A stretch of DNA of 64,000 bases from Tupaia tana (GCA_026018925.1 JAKSZU010000012.1:32172055-32236054); one strand, 5' to 3'. Shown: positions 21,771 to 55,454, numbered from the stretch's first letter. Notes: generated by a model not told the origin, from the letters alone. Translations and numbers: made by a program.

Positions 21771-23785
21771 CATGCAAATTACCTCTCTAAATTTTCACTC
21801 TCCTGGATGACCTACCTGCTTCATTTATATTTTAGTCATTAGGTAGTTGTGTTTTATATTATCCAGAGTTTTTAGTATCATCAATAAAAGGCATAGGCTA
21901 TAGTGAATTTACTCCATCTCAGCCAGAATTTGAACCTCCTACTCAGTTTCTTTTGCCTTGCTGGAGTTTAAAAAAAAAACTAAGAGAAATAAATCTCCAA
22001 AGCACAGCGTGGACAGTGACAGCCATAGAAAAGTTGAAAGCTAAAAGAAACAGTAGACGTCTCTCCCACATTTAGAATCCTTTCAAAGTATCAGAGCATT
22101 CCTTTACATCATGGTAACCAAGCCAGTGTAAGTATTTCTGTTTTTGGATGAGAAGAGTAAGAGCAAGCTGGCTATTCACCTATTTGGTCTCAGATCTAGT
22201 CCCCTGACCATCTCTTGCTTTGTGATGCAGGACACTGACCATTGCAAACTGCCTTTTCCACAATTCCTTGAAAGTCAGCATTTCATTGAATTCTGCCAGC
22301 AGGGGACACTGGCACAAAGTCAACGGGCAGGAGGAAAGGCAAAGTGAGAGTAATCCTCCCACTCTCTCTGCTTTGGGCATCATCCTCACGATGCCTGTGT
22401 TTCTTCTGTAGTTCTGGCTTCTTTTGATCTCCTCTCCCTTGATGGCCCTGCTGTGTTGCCCTGGTTCCTCATTTTCTCTTCTCATCCCTCTACCCTGGGC
22501 TTGATAAAGGGCTCCCATTGTGCCAGATCTTTTGGTTGCCTCACCTTCTGCTGCCTTTTCATCTCTTTCAACATTTTACTAACCGATTTCTCCCGTTACA
22601 TTCCTGCTACCAGCATCAACTCTGTTCATCTGGACTCTGAAGGCAGCAGAGCCACCCTCCAGCCAAGCCTTCTGATTTAAATGTTAATGTCATCCCACTG
22701 GCTGAAAGGGGGCACCAGAGGGACAGGTTGCCTCTGTCCTACAAAGAGGGACACACTTTGATCCAAGCTGCACGCTATATATAGGAATGCTCTTGTTGCG
22801 GAGAAGAAGAGCACTTCCTAGGAAAGTTCTCTCATATTCATGAGCATTTCCTTCTAGCGCATCATCTATGAGAACATTGATGCTTCCACACCAGTATCCC
22901 TGCTCCCCCCCTGCATTCGGTTAGACCAATGGCAGGTAAGTCTGAGAAAACTAAAGTGACTCCAAGAATGCCCAGTAGAGCAGGGGATGAGAACTCAACA
23001 AGAACCAGGGCTAGGACTGGGCTCCAGTTGGACTCCAGCTGATGTCGTTAGTAGTGCTAAGATAGAAGAGGAAATGGCTTCAATCCAGGGACATCTGAGA
23101 GGGATCAGAGGTTGGGCAACTTCCCGAGGGCCATCAAGTTGGAAAATAGCAGGAGAGTGACCGGAGGAAAGTTCTTGGCCATCTCTGGAGGAAGACTCAA
23201 GGACCAGGCTAGAGGTGGGGCCACAGACGGGAAGGAAACACTCAACCCAGCCTTGGGCCCCCAGTGCCAACCCAGGGCAGTTTCTCAGTCTGCATCACTG
23301 GAGGGGCTTATGAGACAGAAAGAAAAGCACAGCCAGCACCCTCTGTCACCACAGACTTTTAATGGCCTCCTACTTAGGGTTCATTGTTTCTCTTGTTGGA
23401 GTTAAATCAACTAGAATAACTTATCTTATTCTTATTAAGGAATGCCACAGGTACAACAGAGAAACCTGGCAGGTGGTCCAGGAATGAGAATGTCACAAAA
23501 TAATCACATAACAGAAGGCCACACACCGGGACCCATCCCAGCCACCGTCACTCCCCACGCGCAGGAAACACACACACATTGGCTCCCACTCAGTAGGGAA
23601 ACAGGCTGCCCAGGGCTGAGGCTAGACCTCAGCTCTGAGCAGAGGGCCCAGGAAGACGGCATGGCCTACACTCCCGCTGCCAAACATTCTGCTGAGGTGT
23701 GGTGCAGGCCAGGACCTTACCCCATTTGCCAGGCACCACCCCGACATAAGCCAGCACCTTGTAGGACCACCTCTCTTATCCACAT
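21771..23785. other. Intergenic DNA, no gene seen
   Basis: AT-rich to about 22.7 kb, then moderately GC-rich. Frames up to 116 codons exist without recognisable domains. Confidence 0.45.
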
Positions 23786-23890
23786 CTCCTAGGGACTCTT
23801 GCAATAGTCCTATGGATGGGCAGGGCCTGGCACTGGCCCCATTTTGCACGTGGGGAAACCAAGGTCACACCCAGACTGAACATAAAGTAC
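23786..23890 (-). repeat. MIR SINE relic
   Basis: 'ccccattttgcacgtgggga' followed by 'aaccaaggtcacacccag' is the antisense MIR core. Confidence 0.5.
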
Positions 23891-25799
23891 CATTGGCACT
23901 CTTTCCCCATGCTGTAGCTTGCTGTGTCCTGAGTGGCACATGCACAGTTAGAATGCCATGGGTGGGGGTGTCCTGGCAGGATTCTATGCCAACAGCTGAC
24001 CCATATCTCACCAAAATGCCCACCTGCTAGTGAGCCCTGGTGAGGGGCTCAGGCAGAGAGGCAGGCAGGTGAGGAGAGCATTCAGGGGATTGTGGGTAGG
24101 GGTCAGCCTCTTTCAGGGCAGGAGAGTCTCCTATTGTCCACACACTTGGTTGTCCACAAAGGTGGAAGTAGATTTCTACCAGAATTCCAAGGGGAACTTG
24201 CTGCTGAGAAGGGATCTGGAGCCGTCTGGCCCTCAGAAGAGAGACTATTGCCATAAAGTTCTCTATCGGCCTGTTTCAATGCAAACTGGATTCTCACCCA
24301 TTGGGTTGCATGGAAGGATGAGTGTGACTCACCCCATCCCCAACAGTCCCTGTTGTGCCATGAGCTGAGCCAGGGAAGTGGGGTGTCACATGGGGTGCAG
24401 ATACAAGTCCTGGGGGGTGGGGGGAAGTCTCCTCACTCCAAGGCTTCCCAGGCTATATGGGCCAATGCCAGGGTCAAAATGCATCCTCGTTGAGCACCAG
24501 GCCCTACCTAAACCAAACACAGGCCAGAACTTCAGAGGGTTGGCCAGAAAACCCCCAATGTGCATGTGTGCATGTCTGTGTGTCTATAAGCAAATGCTTG
24601 GGCCTGGGTCTGTAACCAAGTTCCAATACAGATACTTCGTACTGGAGTCATTCCAATGTAAAAAGCAAGAATAAACTTGTGCTTGCTGGTCTAAGATCAA
24701 ACCTCAGAACAGTGGTTTGATGTGTTCTTTTCAAAAAAAGTTTGAAAGTGAAACCTCAGGAGGCAAGACAGATAAAAGCAGAGTTGTTCTGGTGGAAGTG
24801 GGAATGGGGAGAGGGTTAGAGACCTAGTCTTTGCCTCCACCCCATTTTCCCACCTTAGCAGCCCCTGACAAAGCTCTATGGAACACGAGGGGTTCCACGG
24901 CACCTGGTTTGCAAACCACTGTATCAGAGCATTTACAGATTATGGGTCCTGGGGACCTGTGCTTTGACTTCCCTTTTGGGATGATGAGTTGGAAGAGTGA
25001 TGGGGAGGATGCTCCACCTTCAGCAGGGCCTCTCGCTGAAGCTGCCTGGGCTGGGATGGCACTATCTCAGGCCCAACACGGGTTGTGTGAATGAAGGCAG
25101 AGCCTGCTTTTGGTCCTTAAGAGATTGGAAAGAAATATCAGAACTGAGGCCTCTGCTCTTGAGACCCCAGAAGAGTTCAAGATTGGGGTCCCACCTCCTC
25201 CTCCAGATGGGTAGAAAAGGTCCAGTCCCCAAATCCTAGGCTATGAATCCCCCTGGAGAATGGAGCAGTGAGGGCCAGCTTCCAAATTTTCTCTGGGCCC
25301 GCCTATCCAAGTGTTGCAAAGAAGCTGTGGTGGCCGTGTGATCCTGGGTGGGGCTTCATACTTCGAAGGGAAGAGCAGGCAATTTCTCTCCACACGCCCG
25401 TGGGTATCTTTAATGTTGCAGTGGTGGAATCAGTTTCTTGGGCCTTGGGGCTAGTGGCTCTCCCTAACTCAGGGTCAGAGCTCATTCTTGGCCTCTGAAG
25501 TGGAAGACATGGGTGACACCAGTCTTGGGGAGAGGAGCGGGCCAAGATATCCCTGATCACTGACAATATCCATGTTCTCTTTCTGTCCTGGTTTCTGGGA
25601 CCACTGCTCTTGGGCATGGTCTTTCTGAATAGTGTCTGAATTTCCTTCTCGGCTGGGTCACCAGAGCTAAATTGGTTCTGGTTGACATCTGCCTGAACAG
25701 AGGGGCAAGAAACAAGGACTGGTGGGAGGAGGGCTCGGCCTGCAGCCAGCTGCCCATGAGCTTGGGCCACACCCCCGAGCCCTGTGCGGCCATCTGCAA

Positions 25800-25965
25800 C
25801 GCACTGGACACTCACCACACACCTTCTCATCTGGGCCTTACAATTCCTGAGTCAGGCAGGGAAGGGGTCATGGTCCCATTTTACAGTTAAACGAACTGAG
25901 CCAATGACCTGCCCAAGGCCACCTACCTGATTGGTGACAGCGGGACTGAGGCAGCACTAGGGACT
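25800..25965 (-). repeat. MIR SINE relic
   Basis: 'cattttacagttaaacgaac', 'tgacctgcccaaggccacct' and 'gattggtgacagcgggact' follow the antisense MIR order. It lies just past the predicted ARRB1 3-prime end. Confidence 0.6.
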
Positions 25966-26098
25966 TCCAGGACAGGGTTCCTTTCACCATACCATGTGGA
26001 AACCAGCATGTCAGCAAATTTCCCCAGCGAGCCCACACTCCAACCTCCCTAGGTTTTGAGGCTAAGGAGGTCCAGGGATGCAGCAAAATAGCTCAGTC

Positions 26099-26104
26099 TT
26101 TATT
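26099..26104 (-). terminator. ARRB1: ARRB1 poly(A) signal AATAAA
   Basis: First canonical hexamer after the ARRB1 stop codon on the minus strand. Downstream (26040-26060, read on the minus strand) is a GT-rich stretch GGTTGGAGTGTGGGC suited to CstF binding. Confidence 0.6.
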
Positions 26105-26380
26105 TTCACGGGATTGAATTCTGCCCTTGCTTGAAATGCCAAGAGAGTCCAGCAGGCCCTCTGCATGGTGGACTTCCACCCCAGGCATTCTCCTCCTTCC
26201 TACCTAGACTGGTCTCTCCATGCCACCCCCAAGGCCACTGGAAAGCTCCAAATGCTTGGCACAGAAGAATCAATACTGTGGGCTGGTGCCTGGGGCCTAG
26301 TGAGGCTCCCTACCCCCACTTCACTCCAGGATCTCACCTGGACAGAATGGAGAGGGACCCTGCAGAGAACCACTTGGCCA

Positions 26381-26440
26381 AGTCAGAGGCTAGACTGGGG
26401 GGATGAGATAAGTCAGAGGCTAGACTGGGGGGATGAGATG
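26381..26440 (+). repeat. 30-bp tandem duplication
   Basis: The 30-base unit starting 'agtcagaggctagactgggg' occurs twice in a row with only its last base changed. Near-identity indicates a recent duplication. It lies inside the predicted ARRB1 3-prime UTR. Confidence 0.9.
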
Positions 26441-27699
26441 ATCAGAGGCCTGGAAGGATGATCAGAGCCCTTCCTCTTCCAGAAGAAGCCCAAGGAAACA
26501 CTTTGGCCAGCACGTCCCATAGGGCTGCAGCATGAGGCCGTGGAGGAGGGTGCCTGGCTAAGGGGCAAGCAGCGCTGAAATCCAACCTGTGTACCACTTG
26601 CACAGCTGTGCACGCCGTGTGGGACTGAGACCCCTGCCTGGCTGCATGGAGAGCAGCAGCCACAGTGCCATGAGGGCCATGGCCCCACCCCCTTACTTGC
26701 CCTAACTTTCCCCTGACCACAGACTCCCCGAGGACAGGAGCCAGAACAGCCATCTTTATGTCTCAAGTGCTGGGCATAGAAAGAGAAATCGTTGGAAAGG
26801 ATGGCGAGGCCAAATTCACAACTCATGACCTTAGCCCTGTGCCTCCTGGCTCAAGGAGCAAGAAGACAGTCCTCTTCAAGCAGGGTTGGACAGACAGTCC
26901 TGGATGGAGCCAAAGGTGAGCATGAGGTGAGGTGGAAGAAACTCCAGGAACTAGCCTGAAACATTTTGGGTGCATGTGTTAGGGACAGGGGAAGAGGCTT
27001 GAGGGGAATGGCCAGTCCAAATGCCAAAGGGTCTTACCAGCCCCGAAGACTGCAGAGGAAGACACCAGAGAACATCTGCTTGCCAGGAGTTGATCCAGCA
27101 TTCATCAACTCCATGGCTGCCCGGATGAGTGTAAATTGCCCAGCGAGCTCTGAAAGGGGCTGGACGCCTGCAGCCAGGACCCCAGGGCTGGCCAGGGCAT
27201 GTGGCTGACTTGATTCTGACCTAGCTAGGGGTCCTATGGGTGAGTGCTAGTGAGATTCTGAGGGCGCAGAGCCAGGCTTGTGAGCTAATCTCCCCACAGA
27301 AGAGTCGCACAACCCATTCCAGGAGGCATGGGCTGGAAAGCATGGGCATCCAACCTGTGTAATAAAACTGCGTTGTCCCACTCCTTGGGCAAGCCTGAGA
27401 TGGAAGGGAGCAGAAAACAAGTCAGGATCCCCTTGCCCTGCTAACCAGGACATCTGCTTGGGAAACCTCAGGGGTCCACATTCACAGGGCCAGGAGGTAC
27501 TACAGGCCCTATCACAAGCCTCCAGCTAAGCCTCAGCAGACAAGTGACCCCTAGGGCCCAAGGAGGCCCCTTCCCAGACCTGGGGAATGCACAAGGCACT
27601 CTGCAGGGCCCTGCCACTCAAGGTCCAACGAATCCCTCTGGCTGGTCAGCAGCTTTGGCTCTGCCTACCAGAGCAGAAGCTCTAAAGTTCACAAATTAT

Positions 27700-27850
27700 T
27701 GGAGGCCAGAGTTGAGAGGGCCTTCTGTGAGCATTTGGTCAAATCCCATGGTTTTCCAGGTGAGGAACTGAGGTTCAGAGAGGGGAAAGAACTTGCTCAA
27801 GATCATATAGCAAGCTAGCATCAAAGGTCAGACAAGAAAGTCACCTCTTA
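27700..27850 (-). repeat. MIR SINE relic in ARRB1 3-prime UTR
   Basis: 'caggtgaggaactgaggttc', 'agaacttgctcaagatcata' and 'tagcaagctagcatcaaagg' match the antisense MIR core. Confidence 0.6.
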
Positions 27851-28987
27851 ACACTTTCTACCTCATCACCTGTCTACCCATTGACCTGGGAAACGCCCCA
27901 AGTCCTAGCACACTGACACCAGCTGATAGGAAGTGCAGGGGATCATCAACTCTCCAAAATAAGAAGGGCATCCATGGCACCCCATGGCCTCCTTCCCTTT
28001 AGGTGAGGGCATCTCAGTGGCCCCTGCCTCCCCTGCAGAGGGAACTCTGCTCAGCCTGTAGGGCCTGACAGAGAGGACTGTAGGGGGATGCCTCCACCCA
28101 CGAGGGCCACCAGCCTTGCTCCCCTGAGTAATTGGCCTAAGTTCACAGAGGGAAGGACACGGGGCAGATTCTCATCTCCCCCATCGCACCATTGAGCCCC
28201 CCACTTCAGGAAACCTCCCCGGAAGCATTATTTCACTCTGCTGGGGCTGGGGCTTGCTGCAGGCTCTCTCCCCACTCTGCCCACCTGTGCCCATCTATAC
28301 AGATAGGTCCGAACACGTAAATGCAGAGCAGCAGAGATGGTGTATCCCGACAGCGCTGGAGTATACGGGCTCATTCCCACAGCTTGCCTTAGTCTAGGTA
28401 ACTGCTGGTGAGAAAGTCAGCCCACTGGCTGTTCTCCATTCCCGGGACCTTCACCAATGTCACTATCAGACACAGAGATGGGGATGGGGGTGGATGGGGA
28501 GGAGTCTTTGGTGGGTCCAAATTACGAAAAGGCATTGAGATCTCGCCATCAGCTGGGGGCCTGGGCTTCAATGCGGACACCTTTAGCTGCCAGAGTCAGG
28601 ACTGCAGCCATCTTCTGTGCCCTGACCCTCATCCTCACCCTCGGAGCCCTCACGACCCCCGTCATCGCACCCCTCATGCTCCATCCTCCCCTTCTGCTCC
28701 CCATTTTGAGTCAAATTCCAAGGCCGGAGGTATGGTGGCCTTCGGGGGAGTCAGCATGGGGGTGTGGAGGCGACTGCAGAGATCGGGGTGAAGGCGGCAC
28801 ACTGGTCCTGTTGGCAGGTGACGTGGGGCCAACCCTGGCCGGAGGCTCATCACTGTGACCTGGGAGACCACTGGGGCCCCCTGGTAGAAACTGGACAGAC
28901 AAAGGGAGGGGAAACCAGGACAGGAAGGAGATGAGGAAGCACCCTAGTGCGGGAGAGTCGACCTGGCGCCGCTGGGGAGGGCGGCGT

Positions 28988-49475
<20,488 letters not shown>

Positions 49476-49751
49476 CTGTGGGGAGAAAGAGAAGCAGACC
49501 GTGGTCAGCATGTCCTGCCGGGACAGGCTGGGGCAGGCCACCCGAGCAGCACCGTGGACAGGGGCCTGCAGGGACTCACAGGCCCATCCGAGTGCTGAGA
49601 GCTGGGACAGTGCCTGGCACAAGGAGCCCTTGCCACCTCCGCCTCCACCGGAGCGCCACCCTCCCTGGCACGGCTCTCCCAAACCATGAACAGCCCTGCA
49701 GTCTGTTCGCACAGGCGGGCTGACCAACTCCTTCAGATGCCCGTTCAGGCT

Positions 49752-49982
49752 GGTCCCACAGCCTGGTGGTTAAGGGAGCTGGATCCCCCATGATTGACTT
49801 TGGTTTGAATCCCAGCCCCAGTGGCTTACAAACATGCAGAACACATGCGTGTGTGTGCCCAAATTCTGAGTGAGAAACAGAGGAGATGGAATTGTACCCC
49901 ATGGGGCAGGGGGGCATGCCTTCTTCCTCTCTCTCTCTCTGGTGAGCACAACAGTCCTCTGACAATTAAAAAATATATAAAA
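49752..49982 (+). repeat. Diverged tRNA-derived SINE (older subfamily)
   Basis: 'cccacagcctggtggttaag' head, 'ggtttgaatcccagccccag' box B, short linker, CT block and 'acaattaaaaaatata' tail. It shares this distinct tail with the copy at 20149. Confidence 0.8.
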
Positions 49983-51519
49983 ATAGTAAAAATGAAACTA
50001 GTTCTCCCAGATCACATGGAGGAAGCCACCCTGAGCTGAGTGGTTGTGGGGTCTGTGTGACAGGCCTGCCTCCTCCGCCTCCTGGCATCACCGCTCACTC
50101 TTCCCCAACCCCTCCCCACCACATGGGCTCCTTGCTGTTGCCCAAACCCACCACAGCAGCTCCCACCAAGGCCCCCGCTCTGGCCGGTCCCTCTCCTGAG
50201 CGCTCTGGTGAGGCGTCTGCTGGCCTGACCTGCTGCCTCAGTCGCTGTCTCAACCAGCACCCACGCGGGCCTCCTGGTCCTCACTTACCAGTGCTACCCT
50301 CCGGAAGCACTCAGAGCCTACTGCATAATTCACTTGCTCATCCGAGTGTGGCCTGTCTACTGCCACATGAGGGCAGAGGTCTGTCTCTCGTGCCCACCGA
50401 TGCGTCCCGAATGCCCGGCTCGGCATCCCAGCCGTCATTTAGCAGCTGTGTGTTGGCGAGCCGCGGGCAGCAGGTGCTCGTAAACCTTCCGTGAGCAGGT
50501 GAGGAATGAGTCAGCGAAGGGAATGACTGTCCTACGTGACGGAGAAACCGAGGCCCGTCGGCAGAGCACCAGCCAGAGTCAGGGGGAGACAGAGTGCCTG
50601 GCTCCTGAACATGGCTGCCCCTGCCCTCTGCCCTCTGCCCAGCGGATCTGGACCCCAAGCCCTCCCCCATCCACCACTGTCTAGCCCTGGAGTTGCTCAG
50701 AGTAATTCTTGGGAGGGAAAGGAAAAAAGCGAGAGACTGGGACTCAGAGATGCAAGTCCCTGGAGGAGACAGGGGAGAAAGGTGTGGATAGAAAGGATGG
50801 ATGACAGGAAGAGTCGGGGGGCAGGGGAGAGAAGCAGTCATAGACAGGGGCATGGGACAGACAGATCAGAGCTGCAGCAGGCCACGGGAGGCCGGCAGGA
50901 TGCACACCGTCCAGGGCCTCTGTGGGAGCAGCAGACCCTGGCGTCCAGGGCAGCCTCTCCCCCATCCCAGAGATGGCTGCTCTCATCCTGCCACACGGCC
51001 CACCCCAAGCCTCCTTTCAGGGGCCCCAGGCCCACTGAGGAGTCTGAGCACTGCTGCAGAGCGGAGCCTGGCAGGTTCCTCCCTCTCCTCCCTGAGGAGC
51101 TGCAGGCAGTTCTCCTCTCATAAATATTTATCAGTGTTTGGAGTGTGAAGATGCCACAGTCTGCCGGGGTGTGATAATTGCTGAAGTGAGAAAAAATAGA
51201 GATCACATGGTGTGAACTGGCAGCTCCCAGGCTAGGGCAGCACCTGCAGAGGGGCCAGAGAAGTGCCACGGGCCACTGGCACCCCAGCTACTTCCGAAAG
51301 CCTTGGTCCACGCTTGGAAGCTGAGCATGGTTTGAGGAAAGGAGGGACCACAACTGCCTTAGGCCGCAAATTGCTAAGTCAGAGAAAGCCCTCCAGTGCC
51401 TGCTGGGCGGGCAAGGGGCTCCCTGGCCAGGATGGGAGGGGCAGTATTCGAGGAAGGAAAGAAGGAACCAGAGCCTGTGGAGTGGCTGATTATTTCTCAC
51501 AGCTGCACCGTGCGTGCCG

Positions 51520-51620
51520 CGGACCTAACTCCCACTTCACAGATACGTAACTCAAACAGAGAGGTGCAGTCATTTGGCCTGGAACACACAGCAAGCAAAA
51601 GGCTAGGTAGGATTCGAACC
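51520..51620 (-). repeat. MIR SINE relic
   Basis: 'cacttcacagatacgtaact', 'acacacagcaagcaaaagg' and 'taggattcgaacc' follow the antisense MIR from core to box B. Confidence 0.55.
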
Positions 51621-51979
51621 AGTGCTGTCCGCATGCTTCCAGGGATGGGGTGCTTTTATATCCAACCCTGCTGCCTTCTTAAAGCAGGTGTTTCCATCAA
51701 CATCAGGAATTACAAAAAAAGAGGGGAAACGATGACGAGACAGGAGGAGGGAAGGGAGAAAACGAAAGGGCGAGCAGGGATGAGAGGGGGAAAGGGGGTA
51801 AGGAGGGGCAGGAAGCACAGCCAGAAGAGGGGAACGTCCTGCCACCGGCTTCGTCAGCACAGGGCCACCTCCTCAGGAAGCCAGGACTCTGGTGGCTTCC
51901 TCGACAACAGGAGCAGCTGCCCCACTCTGGTTCAAGGGCTGGACTCGTCAGCTCCCTCGGGATCTCCCCAGAGCACTGC

Positions 51980-52065
51980 TGACCCTTACAACAGTCCCAT
52001 TTCAGAGACGGAGAGAATGAGGCACAGAGGCGAACTGTGGCCTGCCTGTCTCCAGAGCCCACACC
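51980..52065 (-). repeat. MIR SINE relic
   Basis: 'cagtcccatttcagagacgg' and 'gagaatgaggcacagaggcg' are the antisense MIR core. Confidence 0.45.
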
Positions 52066-52599
52066 CTGTCCCCTCGCCCTGCCTCCCGCAACAACTCCAT
52101 GGCTTCTCGACACTAGCGCTGTCAGAAAGAGGTGCCTACGGGTGTTTCTAGTGAGCCGGGAAACCCACGCGTGCAGTGGTGAGCTCAGACACACAAGCCT
52201 GTGGTAGAAGCCCAACTTGCAGCCATGGGCCGTCCCCCCTAGTTCTGTCTGTGTCCCCAGACCACCGCTGGACCCCCACAGGGACATCCAGCTGATTCAG
52301 GCTCACTGGAGACAGGGAGCAGAGACCCACGGGGCAGCTCAGGAACCGGGAGGGGAACCATAAAGAGGCAGAAATCTCACGGGAAGGACGAGCAGGCAGG
52401 ACGCACGGGGGCTGGAGGCAGCAGTGGGGAGGCCATCGGTGTCAGGCAGTGGCTCGGTCTCTCTGCCTCTCCTCCCAGGGCTGCACGTTCTCCCGGCTGT
52501 GCTGCTCTCTGCGCGGCTGCTCCATGGTCCCTGTGGACCAGCGCGTTCAGCTTACATGGGGCTTTTCTGCTCCTCCATCCTTTTGGCTTGCGTGTGACT

Positions 52600-52800
52600 C
52601 TCACTCCAATCCTGCTTCTACTCTGCCTCTGCTAGACTTCCCCCCTGCTAACTTGCTGAATGGCCCAATTCCAAATTCCCAGGAGAGGAATGTGATTGGT
52701 CATCTTTAGTCAGATGTCTCACCCCTTGGCCAATCAGCTATGCCTAAGGTGTGTCATGGGCCCCCAGGCATGGGGAGAGGATTCATAGAGTGGTGTTTTC
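52600..52800. repeat. Ancient interspersed repeat
   Basis: 'ggaatgtgattggtcatctt' followed by 'ttggccaatcagctatgcct' is a pattern I associate with a common mammalian repeat; family not assigned. Confidence 0.35.
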
Positions 52801-52850
52801 CAAACCAGGGGTCATAATCCACTAGCAGATAATGAAGTCAGCTTAAAGCA

Positions 52851-53068
52851 GTAACTGAAGCCACATAGGAAGGTCCCTAGGTTGCATCCCGGATCCTCCC
52901 TTACATATTGGAAATGTGCACGTATGTGTACCCATGATCACAGCTGGCCGCAGCTGGGAGGTGGATTTCAGGGTGAGAGCCTGCCTATTGAGGGTATCTC
53001 TCCCACCCTCTCATCCACTTTCTTTGAGATGGATAAATAAACTTAAAATAAACTTTGAAAAAAAAAAA
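52851..53068 (+). repeat. Possible old tRNA-derived SINE
   Basis: Box-B-like 'aggttgcatcccggatcc', a 'gtgcacgtatgtgtaccc' linker, a C/T block and a tail 'ataaataaacttaaaataaa' then A run. It is too diverged to be sure. Confidence 0.45.
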
Positions 53069-53344
53069 GATTGTTCTGGTTTTTAATGAAATGGAATAGA
53101 ATAGAAAATATAAGCATGCACTGCAGATAGCCAGGGTAGCACAGACATTACTATATCCGTCAATATTCAGTTTCCCTTTAAGGCTGGGCATGGGAGTGTT
53201 GAACTTCTCCAGCCCTGAGAAGTTAGGCATGCACACGTGGTTTGTTCCAGCCAATGAAATGAGTGGAGGGGCCACGTGTCATGTTGCTTCCAGTCAGATG
53301 CCTTGAAGTGCTGGCACATGATCCCCCCTGCCTGTTATACTTGT

Positions 53345-53790
53345 TCTCAATGGCTGCAAGAAAAAAATGACCACAGACTTAGTGGCTTAAAACCACACAG
53401 ACGTACTCCTTTCCTGCAGTTCCATGGTTCATAAGTTCAAGATGGGCCACACTGGGCTGAAATCCAGGTGTTGGCAGGGCTATGTTCTTTCTGGACATCC
53501 TAGAGGTGGATCTGTCCCCTTGCCCTTTCCACCTTCCAGGCCCTCCCCCCACACACATTTCTCATCTCACAGCCTTCTTCCTCCATCTTCAAAGCCAGCA
53601 AGAGCAGCGGAGCTCCGATCACATCACATCACTCGGACCTTCTTCTCTGTCTCCCTCTTACACTTCGAATGACCCTTGACATTACATCGGGCCCATTAGG
53701 ATAATCCAGAGTAATCTCCCTAGTTTAAGGTCAGATGATTGGCATGTTAATTCCATCTGCAATCGTCATTACCCTGTGCCATAGGTTCTA
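53345..53790 (+). repeat. Ancient interspersed repeat, nearly complete
   Basis: Starts with 'accacagacttagtggctta', continues with 'cagttccatggttcataagt', and ends with 'gataatccagagtaatctcc'. This order is typical of a widespread mammalian repeat whose family name I cannot fix. Confidence 0.6.
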
Positions 53791-54090
53791 AAGTTAGGGA
53801 GGAGACCTTTTTTGCGGGAGCATTCTTTCACCTTCCCCACTCTGCCACCGAAAACAGCAGTGGTCTGGATGGGAAGCCTCTGCCGGCCTGAATCCGAGGG
53901 CTATCCTGGTCTACAACAGAGATGTATAGCACAAGGAAGAAAGCACGCTCTGGAGCCACTAAGACCTGGGGGTTGTTACTGCCGCAGACCAGCCTTTCCT
54001 GGTCTCACAGAGATGAAAAGTGAGTATCACTTAGTACAATTTGTGTTTCAGGTGAAAGTGTATATACTGAGCTATAATAAAAACTGAATT

Positions 54091-54360
54091 GGGAACCAGC
54101 AGTTAGCGTAATGGCTATGTCGCTGGACTCCCACGTAGTCGACCGCGGTTTGCGTCTCGGACCCGGTGGCTTACAACTCATGCCGGGCGCGTGTGCGTGC
54201 ATGCCCAAGATCCCGAGAGGAGAATGGAGGAGAAGGGATTGCGGCGTGACCATCCCCCCTGGGGGGTGATTTCTCGCTTTCTGTCTCTATGTCTCTCTCT
54301 GTCTGTCTGGCGAGCGCACGCGCCCTATAGCGAAAAACCTCTCCCCCCAAAAAAAAAAAA
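54091..54360 (+). repeat. Young tRNA-derived SINE (colugo-CYN-like)
   Basis: Nearly intact, CpG-rich copy (CGCGTGTGCGTGC, GCGAGCGCACGCGCC) starting 'gggaaccagcag'. It is almost the same as the copy at 60221. Flanks 'aaaa(a/-)ctgaatt' and 'aaaaaatgaatt' are a likely target-site duplication. Confidence 0.92.
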
Positions 54361-54729
54361 TGAATTCATGCTGCAAATTCTAAAATATTTAAAATGCAGT
54401 GTTCGAGGAAAATGTGCCTTAACCAAACATGTTCTAACAGGGTCTGTGCAGTCTGTTGAAGACGATTTTCTGATTCCATGAGAGTGGTGCTGCTGGGAAG
54501 ACAGGCAGATCAACTCTCCTTTAACCAGAAGGTTGGCTTCTTCAGTGTGTCCTATTGCCAATGCAGCGTGGGGAACCTTTCATCAGCTTTGACACTGATA
54601 CTCTGCTGCTCTTCTGGAAGCCATTAGTTCTCCCAGGATTTCTCTGTGCCTATCAGGGAGATGGCTGCACCATGAAGGATCCAGATCAAATATCTTTGGA
54701 GATGGATTTCCCGGCAACCAGAGTGTGTA

Positions 54730-55027
54730 ATTCTGTGGCACAGCTAAGCAGCGGAATATTATATAGCACTGAAATTGTGCTTGCATCTTTCATAACACAG
54801 GGAAGTGCCTATGATAGAATATTAAGCAGAATAAATCTGGAATTGAAACAGCACATTTGACATGAGCTCAACTTTACACTCAATTAATACTCAAAAGAAG
54901 CAATGAAAAGATTTAATGTTGTCAAGATGGAAATATTTCCTAAATTGATCTATGGGTTTGATGCAAATCTTATCAAAATCCCAGCTGGATTTTTGTTATT
55001 GTTGTTGCAGAAATTCACAAGATAATT
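54730..55027 (+). repeat. L1 fragments, including a piece of ORF2
   Basis: 54905-54995 ('gttgtcaagatggaaatatt' and 'atcaaaatcccagctggatt') matches the conserved L1 ORF2 region. The preceding 54780-54890 resembles an L1 3-prime untranslated part. Frame is broken. Confidence 0.65.
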
Positions 55028-55286
55028 GGGACCAGCAGTTAGCATAATGGCTATGTCACTGGACTCCCATGTAGTCGGCCGCAGTTCGAGTCCCAGACCT
55101 GGTGGCTTAAATTCACGCCAGGCGTGTGTGCATGCATGCCCAAGATCCTGAGAGAAGAATGGAGAAGAAGCGACTGTGGTGTGGCCATCCTCCCTGGGGG
55201 GTGATTTCTCGCTTTCTCTTTCTCTGTCTCTGTCTTTCTGGCGAGTGCATGCACCTTACAGCAAAAACCTTTAAAGAAAAGAAAAG
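55028..55286 (+). repeat. tRNA-derived SINE (colugo-CYN-like) inserted in an L1 fragment
   Basis: Full module order with tail 'cagcaaaaacctttaaag'. It interrupts the L1 sequence near 'cacaagataattgg'. Confidence 0.9.
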
Positions 55287-55454
55287 TTCTGGAATTGGAT
55301 AGTTAGTGATGGATATCCAACTTTACAAATATATTAATGAGCATCTGGGGTTAGGAGATGCCTACAGGGGGCAGGTCAGTGTGAGGCTTATCCAGAAATA
55401 TGACCTATACACCCAAAAGGCCTCTGCTCAGCTTTGGCCAATGGCTATCCCATT

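Larger units (their letters stand above)
26080..28987 (-). other. ARRB1: ARRB1 3-prime UTR (inferred extent)
   Basis: About 2.9 kb from the stop codon to the first canonical AATAAA on the minus strand. It contains a MIR relic (27700-27850) and a 30-bp tandem duplication (26381-26440). No other gene frame is supported. The true end could differ if another poly(A) site is used. Confidence 0.55.
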
